From JdFR-22 sp964534325 (GTDB lineage: Archaea > Halobacteriota > Archaeoglobi > Archaeoglobales > Archaeoglobaceae): a stretch of 64,000 nt of DNA. The notes beneath the pieces are model-generated. The model was not told the DNA's origin, searched no databases, and worked only from the letters and a program-made list of their open reading frames with translations. Both the position numbers and the translations under genes were made by a program. The DNA is taken from positions 113,418-177,417 of the forward strand of contig CAZHOR010000003.1 of the NCBI GenBank assembly GCA_964534325.1. The letters are read 5' to 3'. Positions 33,300-42,817 of the stretch are shown here, in pieces. The stretch's first letter is position 1. Every line of letters begins with the position of its first letter.

Positions 33300-34838
33300 A
33301 TGGGTCAAAAATTGGAGATGAGCAGATTGCTTAAAAGTGAATATTTCAATGATATATTCAGGATGGAGGAAGATGGAATTCCGGAATTCGGGATGTTCGT
33401 TGGTGGTGAGTGGATCTTTGGGGATCAATCTTACGAGGTTGAAAGCCCCAATACAGGGGATACAATAGCCAGAGTTTCCAAACCGAACAGTGAGCAGATC
33501 GAGAGTTCTATTCAGATGGTCTATGAGCAGGGAAGGAGGAAGATAAGGAATTATCCTGGTGAGAGCAGGGTGGAAAGCTTCTTGAGAGCGGCACACATGA
33601 TGAGAGAGTCATTCGACGATTTTGTGAATACACTGGTGGTTGATGCGGGTAAACCGAAAAAGAACGCACAAGGCGAGGTGAATGCCACCATAGAGAGGCT
33701 GGAGAAGACTACCATGGAGTCAAGGATAATAATGGGCGACTACATTCCCGGGGATTGGAGCGAAGAAACTCTGGAAAGTGAGGCGATAGTGAAGAGGGAA
33801 CCTTACGGGCTTATCCTGGCTATAAGCCCCTTCAACTATCCGTTATTCATAACCTCATCCAAAGTGATACCTTCACTGCTTTCGGGTAACTCCATTGTCC
33901 TCAAACCAGCTTCAGCAGATCCTCTGGCTGCGCTATTATTTACCCGACTTTTAGAGCTATCCGGATTTCCCAAAGAGAGCTTCTCTGCTATGGGGCTTAG
34001 AGGTAGAGAAACAGGAGCTCTGGTGGGCGATAGGAGGATTAGGACCATCACTTTTACCGGGAGCACTGAAACAGGAGCGGAAATATTGAGGAATGCTGGT
34101 ATAAAGCACTTCCACATGGAGCTGGGAGGGAAAGACCCGGTAATAGTTCTGGAGGACGCCGAACTGGAAGATGCGGTCCCCAAGATAATTAAAGGAATCA
34201 CTGGTTACTCCGGTCAGAGATGTGACGCTGTTAGATTGGTTATCGCAGAGGAGCCGGTTTATGATGAGGTGAAACAAAGGCTGGTGGAATCTTTGAGGGA
34301 TATTGAGCCCAAAAACCCTGAAGAAGATGAAGAAGCCATAATGGGCCCCCTCATCGACGAAAAGACAGCAGATTACGTAGAAGAAGTGTATAACGATGCG
34401 GTGAACAATGGAGCCAAATCTCTACTGGAATTCAGGCGCTCCGGAAGGTATGTCTGGCCCATGATAGTAGAAGCCAGTAAAGAGGACCTTGACAAGATGA
34501 GAGGGTTTAATGAGGACGTTTTCGCTCCCTTCTCTATCCTGGTGAAAGTTAAGGATGAGGATGAGGCAATCGAGGTCGCCAACTCCCCCAGATTCGGTCT
34601 TGATGCGGCAGTGTTCGGCAATGATGAGGCAAGGGTCAGAAAAATAGCCAGAAAGCTTGAAGTGGGCTCAGTGTTCGTCAACGAGTACCCCAGACACGGA
34701 ATCGGTTATTATCCGTTTGGGGGGATGAAGGACAGCGGGATAGGCAGAGAAGGAATAGGATACTCCATAGCGGAGCTGACCACCACCAAAACCATCGTGT
34801 ACAACTACAAAGGATATGGGGTATGGGAATACCTCTAA
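33300..34838 (+). CDS. Aldehyde dehydrogenase, NADP-type non-phosphorylating GAPDH-like
   Basis: ALDH superfamily. Catalytic Cys in GYSGQRCDAVRLV, catalytic Glu in HMELGGKDPVIVLEDA, NAD(P) site ITFTGSTETGAEI, proline-rich ISPFNYPLFITSSKVIPSLL. This best resembles GAPN, which oxidises glyceraldehyde-3-phosphate to 3-phosphoglycerate in archaeal glycolysis, but lactaldehyde or succinic semialdehyde dehydrogenases are close. Start at 33300 follows GGGGGGTGAGAT. 512 aa. Confidence 0.85.
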   Translation: MGQKLEMSRLLKSEYFNDIFRMEEDGIPEFGMFVGGEWIFGDQSYEVESPNTGDTIARVSKPNSEQIESSIQMVYEQGRRKIRNYPGESRVESFLRAAHMMRESFDDFVNTLVVDAGKPKKNAQGEVNATIERLEKTTMESRIIMGDYIPGDWSEETLESEAIVKREPYGLILAISPFNYPLFITSSKVIPSLLSGNSIVLKPASADPLAALLFTRLLELSGFPKESFSAMGLRGRETGALVGDRRIRTITFTGSTETGAEILRNAGIKHFHMELGGKDPVIVLEDAELEDAVPKIIKGITGYSGQRCDAVRLVIAEEPVYDEVKQRLVESLRDIEPKNPEEDEEAIMGPLIDEKTADYVEEVYNDAVNNGAKSLLEFRRSGRYVWPMIVEASKEDLDKMRGFNEDVFAPFSILVKVKDEDEAIEVANSPRFGLDAAVFGNDEARVRKIARKLEVGSVFVNEYPRHGIGYYPFGGMKDSGIGREGIGYSIAELTTTKTIVYNYKGYGVWEYL

Positions 34839-35057
34839 AACCATTTTTTCTATTTTTATTTTTGGGTTGAGTTAAATCATTGTAAAAAGTTGATATTATA
34901 AAAAAATAAAGAATTATTATTTCGGATTATTACGTAAATCCTCTGATGTGGGGTTTCTGTAAAATTATTTTTGAGGGATTGAATTCTTCATCGGCTTGGT
35001 AACGCCGGTTAACTTATTAATAAATTATATTAACCACAGGCAAATTAATTGAGTATT

Positions 35058-36404
35058 ATGTGGAGCATACTTCAGGCTCTCCGAGAGGATCCGGACAAGC
35101 TCAGGGAGTCTCAACAGAGAAGGGGCGAGGGGACGGAGAAAGTCGAAAAAGCCATCGAATTGGATAAAAAGTGGCGAGAAACTTTAAAAGAGGTCAATGA
35201 GCTGAGGCACCAGCGAAATGAGGTCTCTAAGAAAATAAAATCAGCCAAAAAGGATGATAAGCAGGAGTTGATCTCTAAAGCCAGGGAATTATCGGATAAG
35301 GTCAAGGAAGATGAAAAAGAGCTCAAGGAGATCGAGGAGGAGAGGAATAAGGTCCTGCTATCCATTCCCAATATACTTCACTCCAGCGTCCCTGTAGGAG
35401 AAGATGATGACGAGAACGTCCCTATAAAGTACTGGGGTAAGCCCAAAGTCTATTCTGAACACCTTGACCAGTTCGAGGATAATGTAGAGCATGAGGTTGT
35501 CGATAAAAGGCCCGTAGGTCATGCGGACGCAGTTGAGGACTCAGGTTGGGTAGATACGCACAGAGCTGGTAAAGTAGCGGGCTCCAGATTCTATTACATG
35601 TTCGATGACCTGGTGTGGTTAGATTACGCTATAATGCTTCACTCCATGAACACTCTGGGGAAGAAGGGTTTTAAACTCACTACTCCTCCCTTCATGATGA
35701 AGAGAGAGCCCTATGAAGGGGTTACGTCTTTTGATGATTTTGAAGAAGTTATATACAAGCTGGAAGACGAAAATCTGTATCTTATCGCTACCTCTGAGCA
35801 TCCACTGGCTGCATTGCACATGAATGAAGTTCTGGAAGAGGACCAGTTGCCCCTCAAGTACGCGGGAGTGAGTCCCTGCTTCAGGAGAGAGGCAGGAGCA
35901 CACGGCAAAGATACCAAAGGGATTTTCCGGGTCCACCAGTTCAACAAAGTAGAGCAATTCGTTTATTGTCTGCCGGAGCACTCCTGGGACTGGCACGAAA
36001 AGCTCCTGGAGAATGCGGAGACCATAGTGCAGGAGCTGGGTATCCCATACAGGGTAGTTAACATCTGCACCGGCGATTTAGGGATTGTAGCCGCCAAGAA
36101 GTACGATATAGAGATGTGGATGCCTTCCCAGGGCAGGTACAGGGAGGTCATTTCCTGCTCCAACTGCACAGACTGGCAGAGCTACCGGCTGGACATCAGA
36201 TACAGTGAGGAGAAAGGAAAGCCATCCAAGGGATTCGCTCACACCCTGAACTCCACCGCCATGGCCACCTCCAGAGCCATTACAGCCATCGTGGAGAACT
36301 TCCAGCTGGAAGACGGAAGAGTAGAGATCCCTGAGATATTGAACAAGTTCCTGGAGGCCAACGAAGCTGCCCCCAAGGACTACCTGGAACCGAAGACTTG
36401 GTGA
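35058..36404 (+). CDS. serS: Seryl-tRNA synthetase (common type)
   Basis: Class II synthetase charging tRNA-Ser. N-terminal coiled-coil arm (about 25-100), motif 2 SPCFRREAGAHGKDTKGIFR, motif 3 GFAHTLNSTAMATSRAITAI. It is the standard type, not the methanogen-type SerRS. Start at 35058 (MWSILQALREDPDKLRESQQ) fits the family; a TTG at 35049 is in frame. TTATTAATAAATTATATTA about 30-50 nt upstream is a strong TATA region. Confidence 0.97.
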   Translation: MWSILQALREDPDKLRESQQRRGEGTEKVEKAIELDKKWRETLKEVNELRHQRNEVSKKIKSAKKDDKQELISKARELSDKVKEDEKELKEIEEERNKVLLSIPNILHSSVPVGEDDDENVPIKYWGKPKVYSEHLDQFEDNVEHEVVDKRPVGHADAVEDSGWVDTHRAGKVAGSRFYYMFDDLVWLDYAIMLHSMNTLGKKGFKLTTPPFMMKREPYEGVTSFDDFEEVIYKLEDENLYLIATSEHPLAALHMNEVLEEDQLPLKYAGVSPCFRREAGAHGKDTKGIFRVHQFNKVEQFVYCLPEHSWDWHEKLLENAETIVQELGIPYRVVNICTGDLGIVAAKKYDIEMWMPSQGRYREVISCSNCTDWQSYRLDIRYSEEKGKPSKGFAHTLNSTAMATSRAITAIVENFQLEDGRVEIPEILNKFLEANEAAPKDYLEPKTW

Positions 36405-36478
36405 TCCACCTCGATTAGTTATCCAGTCACATTCACACTACTCAAAAATGTGATATTATTGGTTGAGCACTGATAGTT

Positions 36479-37528
36479 GTGAGCAAGTCAATTTACCTCC
36501 CCCTGCACCACGGTAAGGCCCCCTACTGGCTTTTGGGCAGGATGAAGAAGCTGGCAAAACCCATTGTAACCTTAATAGTCGATGAATTTGGGGAAGCAGA
36601 GCTGTTCAGGAGGTTGAGCGACCCCATCTTCTTTCAATCGTTCTCCAATGCCCTGGGATTCGACTGGAACTCTTCAGGGACCACTACAGTATTGACTGGA
36701 GTGCTGAAGTCGGTGCTCAATACTTCGGACTTCGATATAAGGGTGGCAGGAGGTAAGGGTGGTGAGGGCAGGAAAACCCCTCAGCACATCACCCAGTTCT
36801 GCGATGAGCTGGGATTGGGCAGTAAAAGAGAGGAGCTGACCACCATCAGCAAGTTGTCCGCCAAGATCGATAACGCTGCACTGCAGGACGGATACAACAT
36901 CTACCACCACATACTCATTTTCTCCCCCAGATACTGGACCGTGATACAGCAGGGGTTGAATGATGGTGACAGGATGGCCAGAAGGTATCACTGGAGCTTT
37001 GAGTCCGACTTTCCGGGCATCAAGGAGGACATTCACTCCGGAATAGTTGCCCAGCGGAAAGAGAGCTCCGTCATGGACCTGGTGGCGGATAAAAGTGGGG
37101 AGAACAGGGAGCTATCGGTGGACCTCGTAAAGGATGGTACCTACAAAAAGGACTACAACAAGCTCCTGTCAATAACCAGATATAAGGAAGGTCTGAGTGT
37201 TCCCCGGAGGGTGAACTGGAAGGCCTTTGAGCACGCCTTCGATCTTCAGGTGGACAATTTCGAGGACCTCCTGTTGATAAACGGTATGGGTAAGGGGGCC
37301 ATAAGAGCCTTATCCCTCATCTCCGATCTGGTGTATAATGTGGAGTACGAGACCCAGGACCCCGCCAAATACTGTTTTGCAGTAGGAGGGAAAGATGGGA
37401 TACCGTTCCCCGTTGACCGGCAGAGCTACGATGAGGTCAATCAGTTCATGGAGGATGCGGTAAAACAGGCGGAGCTGAGGCAATACGATAAGAGGCAGGC
37501 ACTGAAAAGGCTCTCTGCACAGGCTTGA
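36479..37528 (+). CDS. DUF763 family protein
   Basis: 349 aa from GTG at 36479. YLPLHHGKAPYWLLGRMKKL and SFSNALGFDWNSSGTTTVLT are hallmarks of DUF763, a widespread archaeal and thermophile family without firm function, often linked by context to DNA repair. Soluble. It lies 75 nt after serS and converges with the DNA ligase gene (22-nt gap). Confidence 0.9.
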   Translation: MSKSIYLPLHHGKAPYWLLGRMKKLAKPIVTLIVDEFGEAELFRRLSDPIFFQSFSNALGFDWNSSGTTTVLTGVLKSVLNTSDFDIRVAGGKGGEGRKTPQHITQFCDELGLGSKREELTTISKLSAKIDNAALQDGYNIYHHILIFSPRYWTVIQQGLNDGDRMARRYHWSFESDFPGIKEDIHSGIVAQRKESSVMDLVADKSGENRELSVDLVKDGTYKKDYNKLLSITRYKEGLSVPRRVNWKAFEHAFDLQVDNFEDLLLINGMGKGAIRALSLISDLVYNVEYETQDPAKYCFAVGGKDGIPFPVDRQSYDEVNQFMEDAVKQAELRQYDKRQALKRLSAQA

Positions 37529-37550
37529 TGATCGGTGTTGCGATACATCG

Positions 37551-39227
37551 TCAGCCGGAGCCTTCGAATAGTTTAGCTACTCTCTCTATGGTGTCGGCTC
37601 CGTCCACGTCCTTGTCGTTCCTCATTCTGATGAATCGGGGGAAGCGGAGGGCGTAACCTCCCTCGTATTTGGGGCTTTTCTGGATCTCCTGGTAGCCGAC
37701 TTCGAACACTATCTTAGGTTGAAAGACCGCTTTCTTTCCTTCTTCATACTCTATCAAGGGCTTGAACAGCTCCGTAAACTCTTCCAGCTGCTCTTCAGTG
37801 AATCCCGTAGCCACTCTACCCACGGGAATGAGGTCACCGCTCACGGGGTCATTGCATGCCAGCTCGTAGGAGCTCATCAAATGACTGCGCTTGCCTTCAC
37901 CCCATTCTCCACCGATGACCACCAGATCCAGGGTCTCCACACTCGCTTTCAGCTTCAGCCAGTGCTTCCCCCTCTTACCAGGTATGTATGCCGATTTCAA
38001 GTTCTTCAGCATGGCGCCTTCATGGCCTGCTGACAAGGCCTGGGAGTAAACCTTCTGGACCTCTTCGTAGCTGGAGGTAATGTCCTGTCTGGCAACCTTA
38101 ATGATATCAGTGTCCTGCATGGAGGACTCCAGGGTCCTCCTTCTCTCCTCTAATGGCCAGTCAATGACTTCCTCGCCGTCGGCATAGAGAATGTCAAAGA
38201 ACTGGGAGATAAGTGGAACCTTTTCTACCATCTCCTCTACCTCGTATTTCCTTCTGAACCTCTTGAGGATGTGCTGGAATGACATGGGCCTCCCATTCTT
38301 GCCAATGGCCACTACTTCACCATCCAGAATAACTCCCTCTCTCACGTTCTCCTTCACTTCTCTCACGATCTCCGGAAGCGCTTTGGTCACGTCCTCCAGC
38401 CGGCGGGAGTAAATAGTCACCTTACCGTTTCCCCAGTGGACCTGCACCCGGGAGCCATCGAACTTCCACTCCACACCAGCCTTCTCCATCTTTTTGAGCT
38501 CTTCTTCCATATTCTCCGCTACCTGAGCAAGCATCATTCTAACCGGAGTATGCAGCTCGATTTGCATGGCCTTGAGACCTTCTTCACCCTCATTTTTAGC
38601 TACTGTAGCTACCCTACCGTAGTCGTTGGTGATCATATACGCTCTCTCCACTATCTCTGCGCTGATGTTCCAGGCTTTAGCTATAGCATCCCTCACTATC
38701 CCTTCTCCCACACCCAATCTCATTTCTCCCAGAATGAGTCTGGTCAGGTACCTTGCTTCTATAGGGGATGAGCTGTTGTAGATCTTGAACAACAGCTGGA
38801 TCTTCCTCTTCTGGCTGTTCTTACCCGTCAACCCGCTCATCTCATCAAATGAGTCCCTTAACAGCTTGACGGTGGTTTCTTCCTCGGTGTAGATTAGGTC
38901 GGATAAACTGGTCTGCTCCTTGCTTTTAAGGACTTCTTCCGAGGAGAGCCCCATATCCCCTGTTCTTCTGACTATCTCCTCAATCTGCTCTTTTTTAAAC
39001 CCTGTGGATTTTCTGAGGGCTTCATAGATCAAACCGGTTCCTATACCCACTTCCCGCTCATCCCACGGCGGGTAGATCTTTCCCATGGTGAACAGAACAA
39101 CGTTATAGAGGTCATCGTTATCCTCAATTCCCTGGATGAAGTCGGCGATACGTGAAGCAAGCTCAAGAGTAGAAGAGATCTTTTCGATCTCGGAGCAAAA
39201 TTCTGCAAACTCCCGGAAACTGACCAT
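37551..39227 (-). CDS. lig: ATP-dependent DNA ligase
   Basis: Joins nicks during replication and repair. Motif I KFDGSRVQVHWG (lysine adenylated in EWKFDGSR), motif III ILDGEVVAIG, motif IV GHEGAMLKNL, motif V KHWLKLKASV. An N-terminal DNA-binding domain (1-210) precedes the core; 558 aa matches the archaeal group. Single gene on the minus strand; the divergent 39300 gene shares the 70-nt promoter region. Confidence 0.97.
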   Translation of the reverse strand: MVSFREFAEFCSEIEKISSTLELASRIADFIQGIEDNDDLYNVVLFTMGKIYPPWDEREVGIGTGLIYEALRKSTGFKKEQIEEIVRRTGDMGLSSEEVLKSKEQTSLSDLIYTEEETTVKLLRDSFDEMSGLTGKNSQKRKIQLLFKIYNSSSPIEARYLTRLILGEMRLGVGEGIVRDAIAKAWNISAEIVERAYMITNDYGRVATVAKNEGEEGLKAMQIELHTPVRMMLAQVAENMEEELKKMEKAGVEWKFDGSRVQVHWGNGKVTIYSRRLEDVTKALPEIVREVKENVREGVILDGEVVAIGKNGRPMSFQHILKRFRRKYEVEEMVEKVPLISQFFDILYADGEEVIDWPLEERRRTLESSMQDTDIIKVARQDITSSYEEVQKVYSQALSAGHEGAMLKNLKSAYIPGKRGKHWLKLKASVETLDLVVIGGEWGEGKRSHLMSSYELACNDPVSGDLIPVGRVATGFTEEQLEEFTELFKPLIEYEEGKKAVFQPKIVFEVGYQEIQKSPKYEGGYALRFPRFIRMRNDKDVDGADTIERVAKLFEGSG

Positions 39228-39299
39228 AATAAAAATACTTGAGCATCTACATATGCAATTTTCGGTAAAACTTTAATTTTGGGTAATTGAGGTTGAAAT

Positions 39300-39536
39300 A
39301 TGGAAGACGTCAAGAACGAGTTGCTGAACTCCATGGAAAAAATGTTCGATGACCTCATGCAGGACGACAGCATTACCTATGATAAAGTGAGGTACCAGAT
39401 AGACTACATGATCTATCCCGGAATAGGCTCGTATATTGCTGACGGGAGCTTGACGAAAGAGGAAGCAAAAGAGGTGTTTACCTTATGCGAGAACAGGTTG
39501 AAAGAGCTGAAATCCGTCCTCGATAATAAAGAATGA
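39300..39536 (+). CDS. Small helical protein, unknown
   Basis: 78 aa, acidic: EDVKNELLNSMEKMFDDLMQ, then YPGIGSYIADGSLTKEEAKE and LKELKSVLDNKE. No membrane segment or Cys cluster. Likely a helical, possibly dimeric protein. Not recognised. It starts 72 nt from the divergent ligase gene with GAGGTTGAAAT just before the ATG. Confidence 0.7.
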   Translation: MEDVKNELLNSMEKMFDDLMQDDSITYDKVRYQIDYMIYPGIGSYIADGSLTKEEAKEVFTLCENRLKELKSVLDNKE

Positions 39537-39653
39537 TACCCCCTGTTCTGATTCACATGGTTACAAATGGATTGCTCCAGATAAGCTCAACAAATAGGAG
39601 TAAGAAACGAAATACTTATATTTGACCACTGTGACAATCCACTGGTGTTATAC

Positions 39654-39923
39654 ATGGTTGCAGGGAATGGAGTAACGGAGTCGGCAAGCGGCTTGTTGGG
39701 TGGGCTCAGCTTTTCAGAAGTTGCACACGAATTCACTCATTTGAAATTGATGTCCCTCACCCAGTATATTGCGGTGTGGTTCCTTTTATTCGGGATTTTA
39801 TCGCTGATCTACGGCATTTACGCCATTAAACGCAGTAGAACAACGCCTTTTGAGGCGGATATGGCCAAAGCAGGGATATTCTGGGGCGTAGTGATGATAG
39901 CCTTCGGATGGTTCTACTGGTAA
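39654..39923 (+). CDS. Small two-helix membrane protein, unknown
   Basis: 89 aa from 39654: Gly/Ser-rich amphipathic start (AGNGVTESASGLLGGLSFSE), then helices YIAVWFLLFGILSLIYGIYA and GIFWGVVMIAFGWFYW separated by a charged loop KRSRTTPFEADMAK. ATACTTATATTTGA some 35 nt upstream is a TATA box; an in-frame TTA/ATG-like start at 39645 is less likely. Function unknown. Confidence 0.7.
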   Translation: MVAGNGVTESASGLLGGLSFSEVAHEFTHLKLMSLTQYIAVWFLLFGILSLIYGIYAIKRSRTTPFEADMAKAGIFWGVVMIAFGWFYW

Positions 39924-40036
39924 TTCTTCAATTTTACAACTCTTTTTTGGAACAATCTTTTATCAATAATAAACTATTATGTAATTGTTAGTTCTTTTAA
40001 TAAAAGAAAGATTTTAAACCAAGTCTTTCACCCATC

Positions 40037-40900
40037 CTAAGCTGTGGATTCTCTTAAATAATCCACCAGGCCTTGTGAATCTTCTACTCTAATTTCGAGT
40101 ACGTCTTTTCCAATATTTTCTGTTGAAAAGATTATGTATGCAGAGTCCAAACTTCTTTTGCTTCGAGCATACCATAATGCTGGGGATTTGAACAAAAAAG
40201 AAGCTTTCGGAAAGATAGGCGAAGTATCAAAGTCAATAGCTCTTGATAGATTGTAGGTAGATATCTTTGGATTAATTGCAGGGTTAGGAAATGGAAAAAT
40301 CGAGGAAAGGTTGTCTTTTTTGGCCAGAATGAGGGTATTATCAGAATTTAATGCTATAGTGTCTCCTCCCGGACCAACCCAGTACCTCCAGATGGGATAA
40401 AATGCCATATAAAGAGCTTTCCATAAAACGAAGGATGCGAGGGTCTCTTTCCCTCCATAATGATAAGCCATGTGCGGAAGTAATTCTTCGCCTTGTTCTT
40501 GGATCTGCTTATGCTCGAAAACGCTTCCTCTTTCAATCATTTTGAGACCTGTGGAGTGTGTTTGTATCTTTTTTATGGATTTGTTATGGAAATTTCTATC
40601 AGCGAGATTATACGAATGAGTGAAACTAACCAAAAAAAACAAAAAAATACCTAAAATCCCCCAGTCTCCAAGTATATCAATCCCAAAAGTTAAAAATGAA
40701 ACTACAAACGTTAAACCAAGAAAAACTAAACCCAGAACCACTTGACCTGTGTATAGATATCCGCTGCCTATTAACAAGTTAGAAATTGCTGCTATTATAG
40801 GGTTATTGCCTTTGAACATTCTCCAGCTTTCCGGGGTCTCCAAATTCGTTTCCAATTTCTCAAAAAGAGAATCCAACTTTGCCAAATTACCACACTCCAC
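40037..40900 (-). CDS. Membrane protein, unknown, AT-rich
   Basis: About 287 aa. Two to three membrane helices near residues 40-100 (IIAAISNLLIGSGYLYTGQV; VLGLVFLGLTFVVSFLTFGI; GILGIFLFFLVSFTHSYNLA), then a soluble C-terminal part with an FxSPALWYARSKRSLDSAYI stretch resembling PH-like domains. The first part resembles TM2/DUF-type membrane pairs (GSGYLYTGQ). CTATAAAAAC on the minus strand at 40925-40934 puts transcription near 40900, so GTG 40900 (leaderless) is preferred over TTG 40918. The gene is more AT-rich than its neighbours, hinting at transfer. Confidence 0.6.
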   Translation of the reverse strand: MECGNLAKLDSLFEKLETNLETPESWRMFKGNNPIIAAISNLLIGSGYLYTGQVVLGLVFLGLTFVVSFLTFGIDILGDWGILGIFLFFLVSFTHSYNLADRNFHNKSIKKIQTHSTGLKMIERGSVFEHKQIQEQGEELLPHMAYHYGGKETLASFVLWKALYMAFYPIWRYWVGPGGDTIALNSDNTLILAKKDNLSSIFPFPNPAINPKISTYNLSRAIDFDTSPIFPKASFLFKSPALWYARSKRSLDSAYIIFSTENIGKDVLEIRVEDSQGLVDYLRESTA

Positions 40901-40919
40901 ATTGGTTACTATAACCAAT
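40901..40919. promoter_or_regulatory. Perfect inverted repeat at promoter of AT-rich membrane protein gene
   Basis: ATTGGTTA-CTA-TAACCAAT: two perfect 8-bp arms with a 3-bp spacer between the minus-strand TATA box and the predicted start. This is a classic repressor operator geometry. The repressor is unknown. Confidence 0.55.
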
Positions 40920-40940
40920 CGTAGTTTTTATAGACGGAAT

Positions 40941-41012
40941 CAAGTAAGGTTGGGCCGAGATGTCTATGTTAAGAATCTCGTATCTTAGTAAAGACCCCGC
41001 TCAACCGACTTG
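40941..41012 (-). ncRNA. Candidate structured small RNA (72 nt)
   Basis: In plus-strand coordinates: outer stem CAAGT (40941-40945)/ACTTG (41008-41012) and GGTTGGGC (40948-40955)/GCTCAACC (40999-41006), the latter 8 bp with one mismatch or wobble; hairpin CGAGAT (40956-40961)/ATCTCG (40975-40980); hairpin TCTT-AGTA-AAGA (40983-40994). The result is a three-way junction closed by a long stem. On the minus strand ATTTTATATATC (about 41040-41051) is a TATA box around 30 nt before its 5' end. No gene is possible here. Confidence 0.4.
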
Positions 41013-41065
41013 AACCAATAAGTAATGAAATAAATTTGTGATATATAAAATCTTTCATATTAATT

Positions 41066-41090
41066 ACACCCATGGGTGTTTAGTAACACC
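41066..41090. repeat. Overlapping palindromes downstream of trm1
   Basis: ACACCCATGGGTGT (41066-41079) is a perfect 14-bp palindrome; GGTGTT-TAGT-AACACC (41075-41090) overlaps it. Only one hairpin can form at once. It lies 16 nt beyond the trm1 stop and may be its terminator, or an operator for the small-RNA promoter next to it. Confidence 0.45.
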
Positions 41091-41106
41091 TATTTATCAA
41101 CCATGG

Positions 41107-42162
41107 TCAAGACCTCTCTGTAGAATTCAATAATTTTACAATCTCCTCAACATCAGCATCCGTCTTGAAGCTGGTCCCTGAAAACCGGGTTGGGGAGAAT
41201 TGGTAACCCGCATCCTTCATCATCTCTTTCAAATCCCTCATCTTGGGTGGAGATGTAACCGCTTTTTTGGATAAGAGATGCAGGTCGTAATGGAATGGTA
41301 TGTGCAGCTCTCCCCTTATCCTGTGGAGTAGTCTGCCTTTCTCGCTTTCTTCATCCACTTTATCCACCAAATTGGAGACGAGCTTGTTGGTATGCAGCTC
41401 TCCCAACCATAAAGGGCCCATGATAATGTATGGGCTGCCGCACTCACACAAAGGAGCTTTAACTTCCTTCATGGAAGCCCAGATCCGTCTCCCGCAGTTC
41501 CGGCAGTGGAACAGGTAACCTATCCTGTTGAACAATTTTCCGGCAAAAGAGACAGACCTCTTGATCTTGAGGTGGACCCTGTAATAGTGCTCTCTGGTCC
41601 AGGAGATGAGGACTTCAATTCCTTTATCGTACTTGGTGGCCTCTCTGGCTACTTTGCCGATGAGCATCCTCAAACCCACTTCCGGGTAGTAATCGGTCTT
41701 CAGGGCGAATGCGGAGTATTTCCTCAACCCCGACACCCTGGAGCTGCCGCACAGGGCTGCCGTATCGGTGGCGGTTACGCTGAGGTATCTGGTGGCAGAA
41801 TTACAGGCAGAATCAACGAACTCCGATGGAGAGCCGAAGGGGTCGAGGTCCACGTGCTGGAAATATCTCTGGGTCATCAAAGTGGGAGCATTCATCTCCA
41901 GAACTTCTCCCTCAACTCTGTTGTGCTCTAAATTCTTCTTTATGACCCTTTGAGCATCCCAGTTCTTGTCGTTGAACGTAACATCAAATCCGCATTCCAG
42001 AGCTGCCCTGATACCCCTTATACCCGTAGCAGCAAGAGCGTCCAGATACTCTCTGGTGGGGAGCTGGGAGAAGATGAGCATATCCATGTCTCTGCAGAAC
42101 TCCATTCGGGGGTTGTAGAAAACATCATCAACGAAAATATCTGCCTTACCTTCCCGGATCAT
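41107..42162 (-). CDS. trm1: tRNA (guanine26-N2)-dimethyltransferase Trm1
   Basis: SAM-dependent enzyme making m2,2G26. SAM/target motifs: ALAATGIRGIRAALECGFDV and VDLDPFGSPSEFVDSA (catalytic DPFG). C-terminal Zn ribbon CRNCGRRIW and CECGSPYIIMGPLW. 351 aa is typical. It overlaps the THEP1 gene by 17 nt on the minus strand, so they form an operon. Confidence 0.96.
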   Translation of the reverse strand: MIREGKADIFVDDVFYNPRMEFCRDMDMLIFSQLPTREYLDALAATGIRGIRAALECGFDVTFNDKNWDAQRVIKKNLEHNRVEGEVLEMNAPTLMTQRYFQHVDLDPFGSPSEFVDSACNSATRYLSVTATDTAALCGSSRVSGLRKYSAFALKTDYYPEVGLRMLIGKVAREATKYDKGIEVLISWTREHYYRVHLKIKRSVSFAGKLFNRIGYLFHCRNCGRRIWASMKEVKAPLCECGSPYIIMGPLWLGELHTNKLVSNLVDKVDEESEKGRLLHRIRGELHIPFHYDLHLLSKKAVTSPPKMRDLKEMMKDAGYQFSPTRFSGTSFKTDADVEEIVKLLNSTERS

Positions 42163-42664
42163 AGAATCGCTCCGCTACCTCATCGACCATATAATCCCTG
42201 TTGCTCTCATCCAGAGTAATAACTTCACACTCCTTTTTTACAGTTTCCACCAGCTTATGTCTGGACTTTTGGTGCACAGTAAAAATGCAGGATATATCAG
42301 TTGATAAAAGATGCTCGATGAGCTGAACGAATTGTTTGCTCTTCAGCTCCATAGGCCCTATCTCGTCAACAATGCACAGTTGAGAGTTCCGGCAGTCCAA
42401 TCCCTGAGAGAATTTATCGACGGCATCGACCATAACTCCATATTTACCCACTTTAACAGGAGAGTCGCTATCTACTTTCGCCAGCCAGGCCTCTTCACCA
42501 GTGTTAAGGTCCTTGAGTTTGAAACCCACTCTCTTCCCCTTCTCCCGCACTTCTTCAGTTATAAAACCACAAATGGCGGTTCTATCTTTGAGGGAGTTGA
42601 ACGCATTAAGACAAAAAGTGGTCTTCCCTATGCCGGGTCTACCGGTGACGGCCAATCTGAGCAT
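42146..42664 (-). CDS. Nucleoside-triphosphatase THEP1
   Basis: P-loop NTPase of the DUF265/NTPase_1 family. Walker A GRPGIGKTT immediately after the start MLRLAVT; Walker B LCIVDEIGPMELKS. Hydrolyses NTPs in vitro; cellular role unclear. Start at 42664 puts the P-loop at the family position; ATGs at 42679 and 42706 are longer options. Translationally coupled to trm1. Confidence 0.9.
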   Translation of the reverse strand: MLRLAVTGRPGIGKTTFCLNAFNSLKDRTAICGFITEEVREKGKRVGFKLKDLNTGEEAWLAKVDSDSPVKVGKYGVMVDAVDKFSQGLDCRNSQLCIVDEIGPMELKSKQFVQLIEHLLSTDISCIFTVHQKSRHKLVETVKKECEVITLDESNRDYMVDEVAERFYDPGR

Positions 42665-42817
42665 GGCAAAAGGTGGCATGGATGGTTGTAAAGTTTTCCG
42701 GTTCAATGTTCAATATTCAAAACTAAATGTCAATGTGAGTTTGCTAGGTCCTAAACCACTATCCTCAAAGAATGGTCAAAGAGAAACAGCGAGCTAGAGG
42801 AAGGGTTCAACGCTTAC

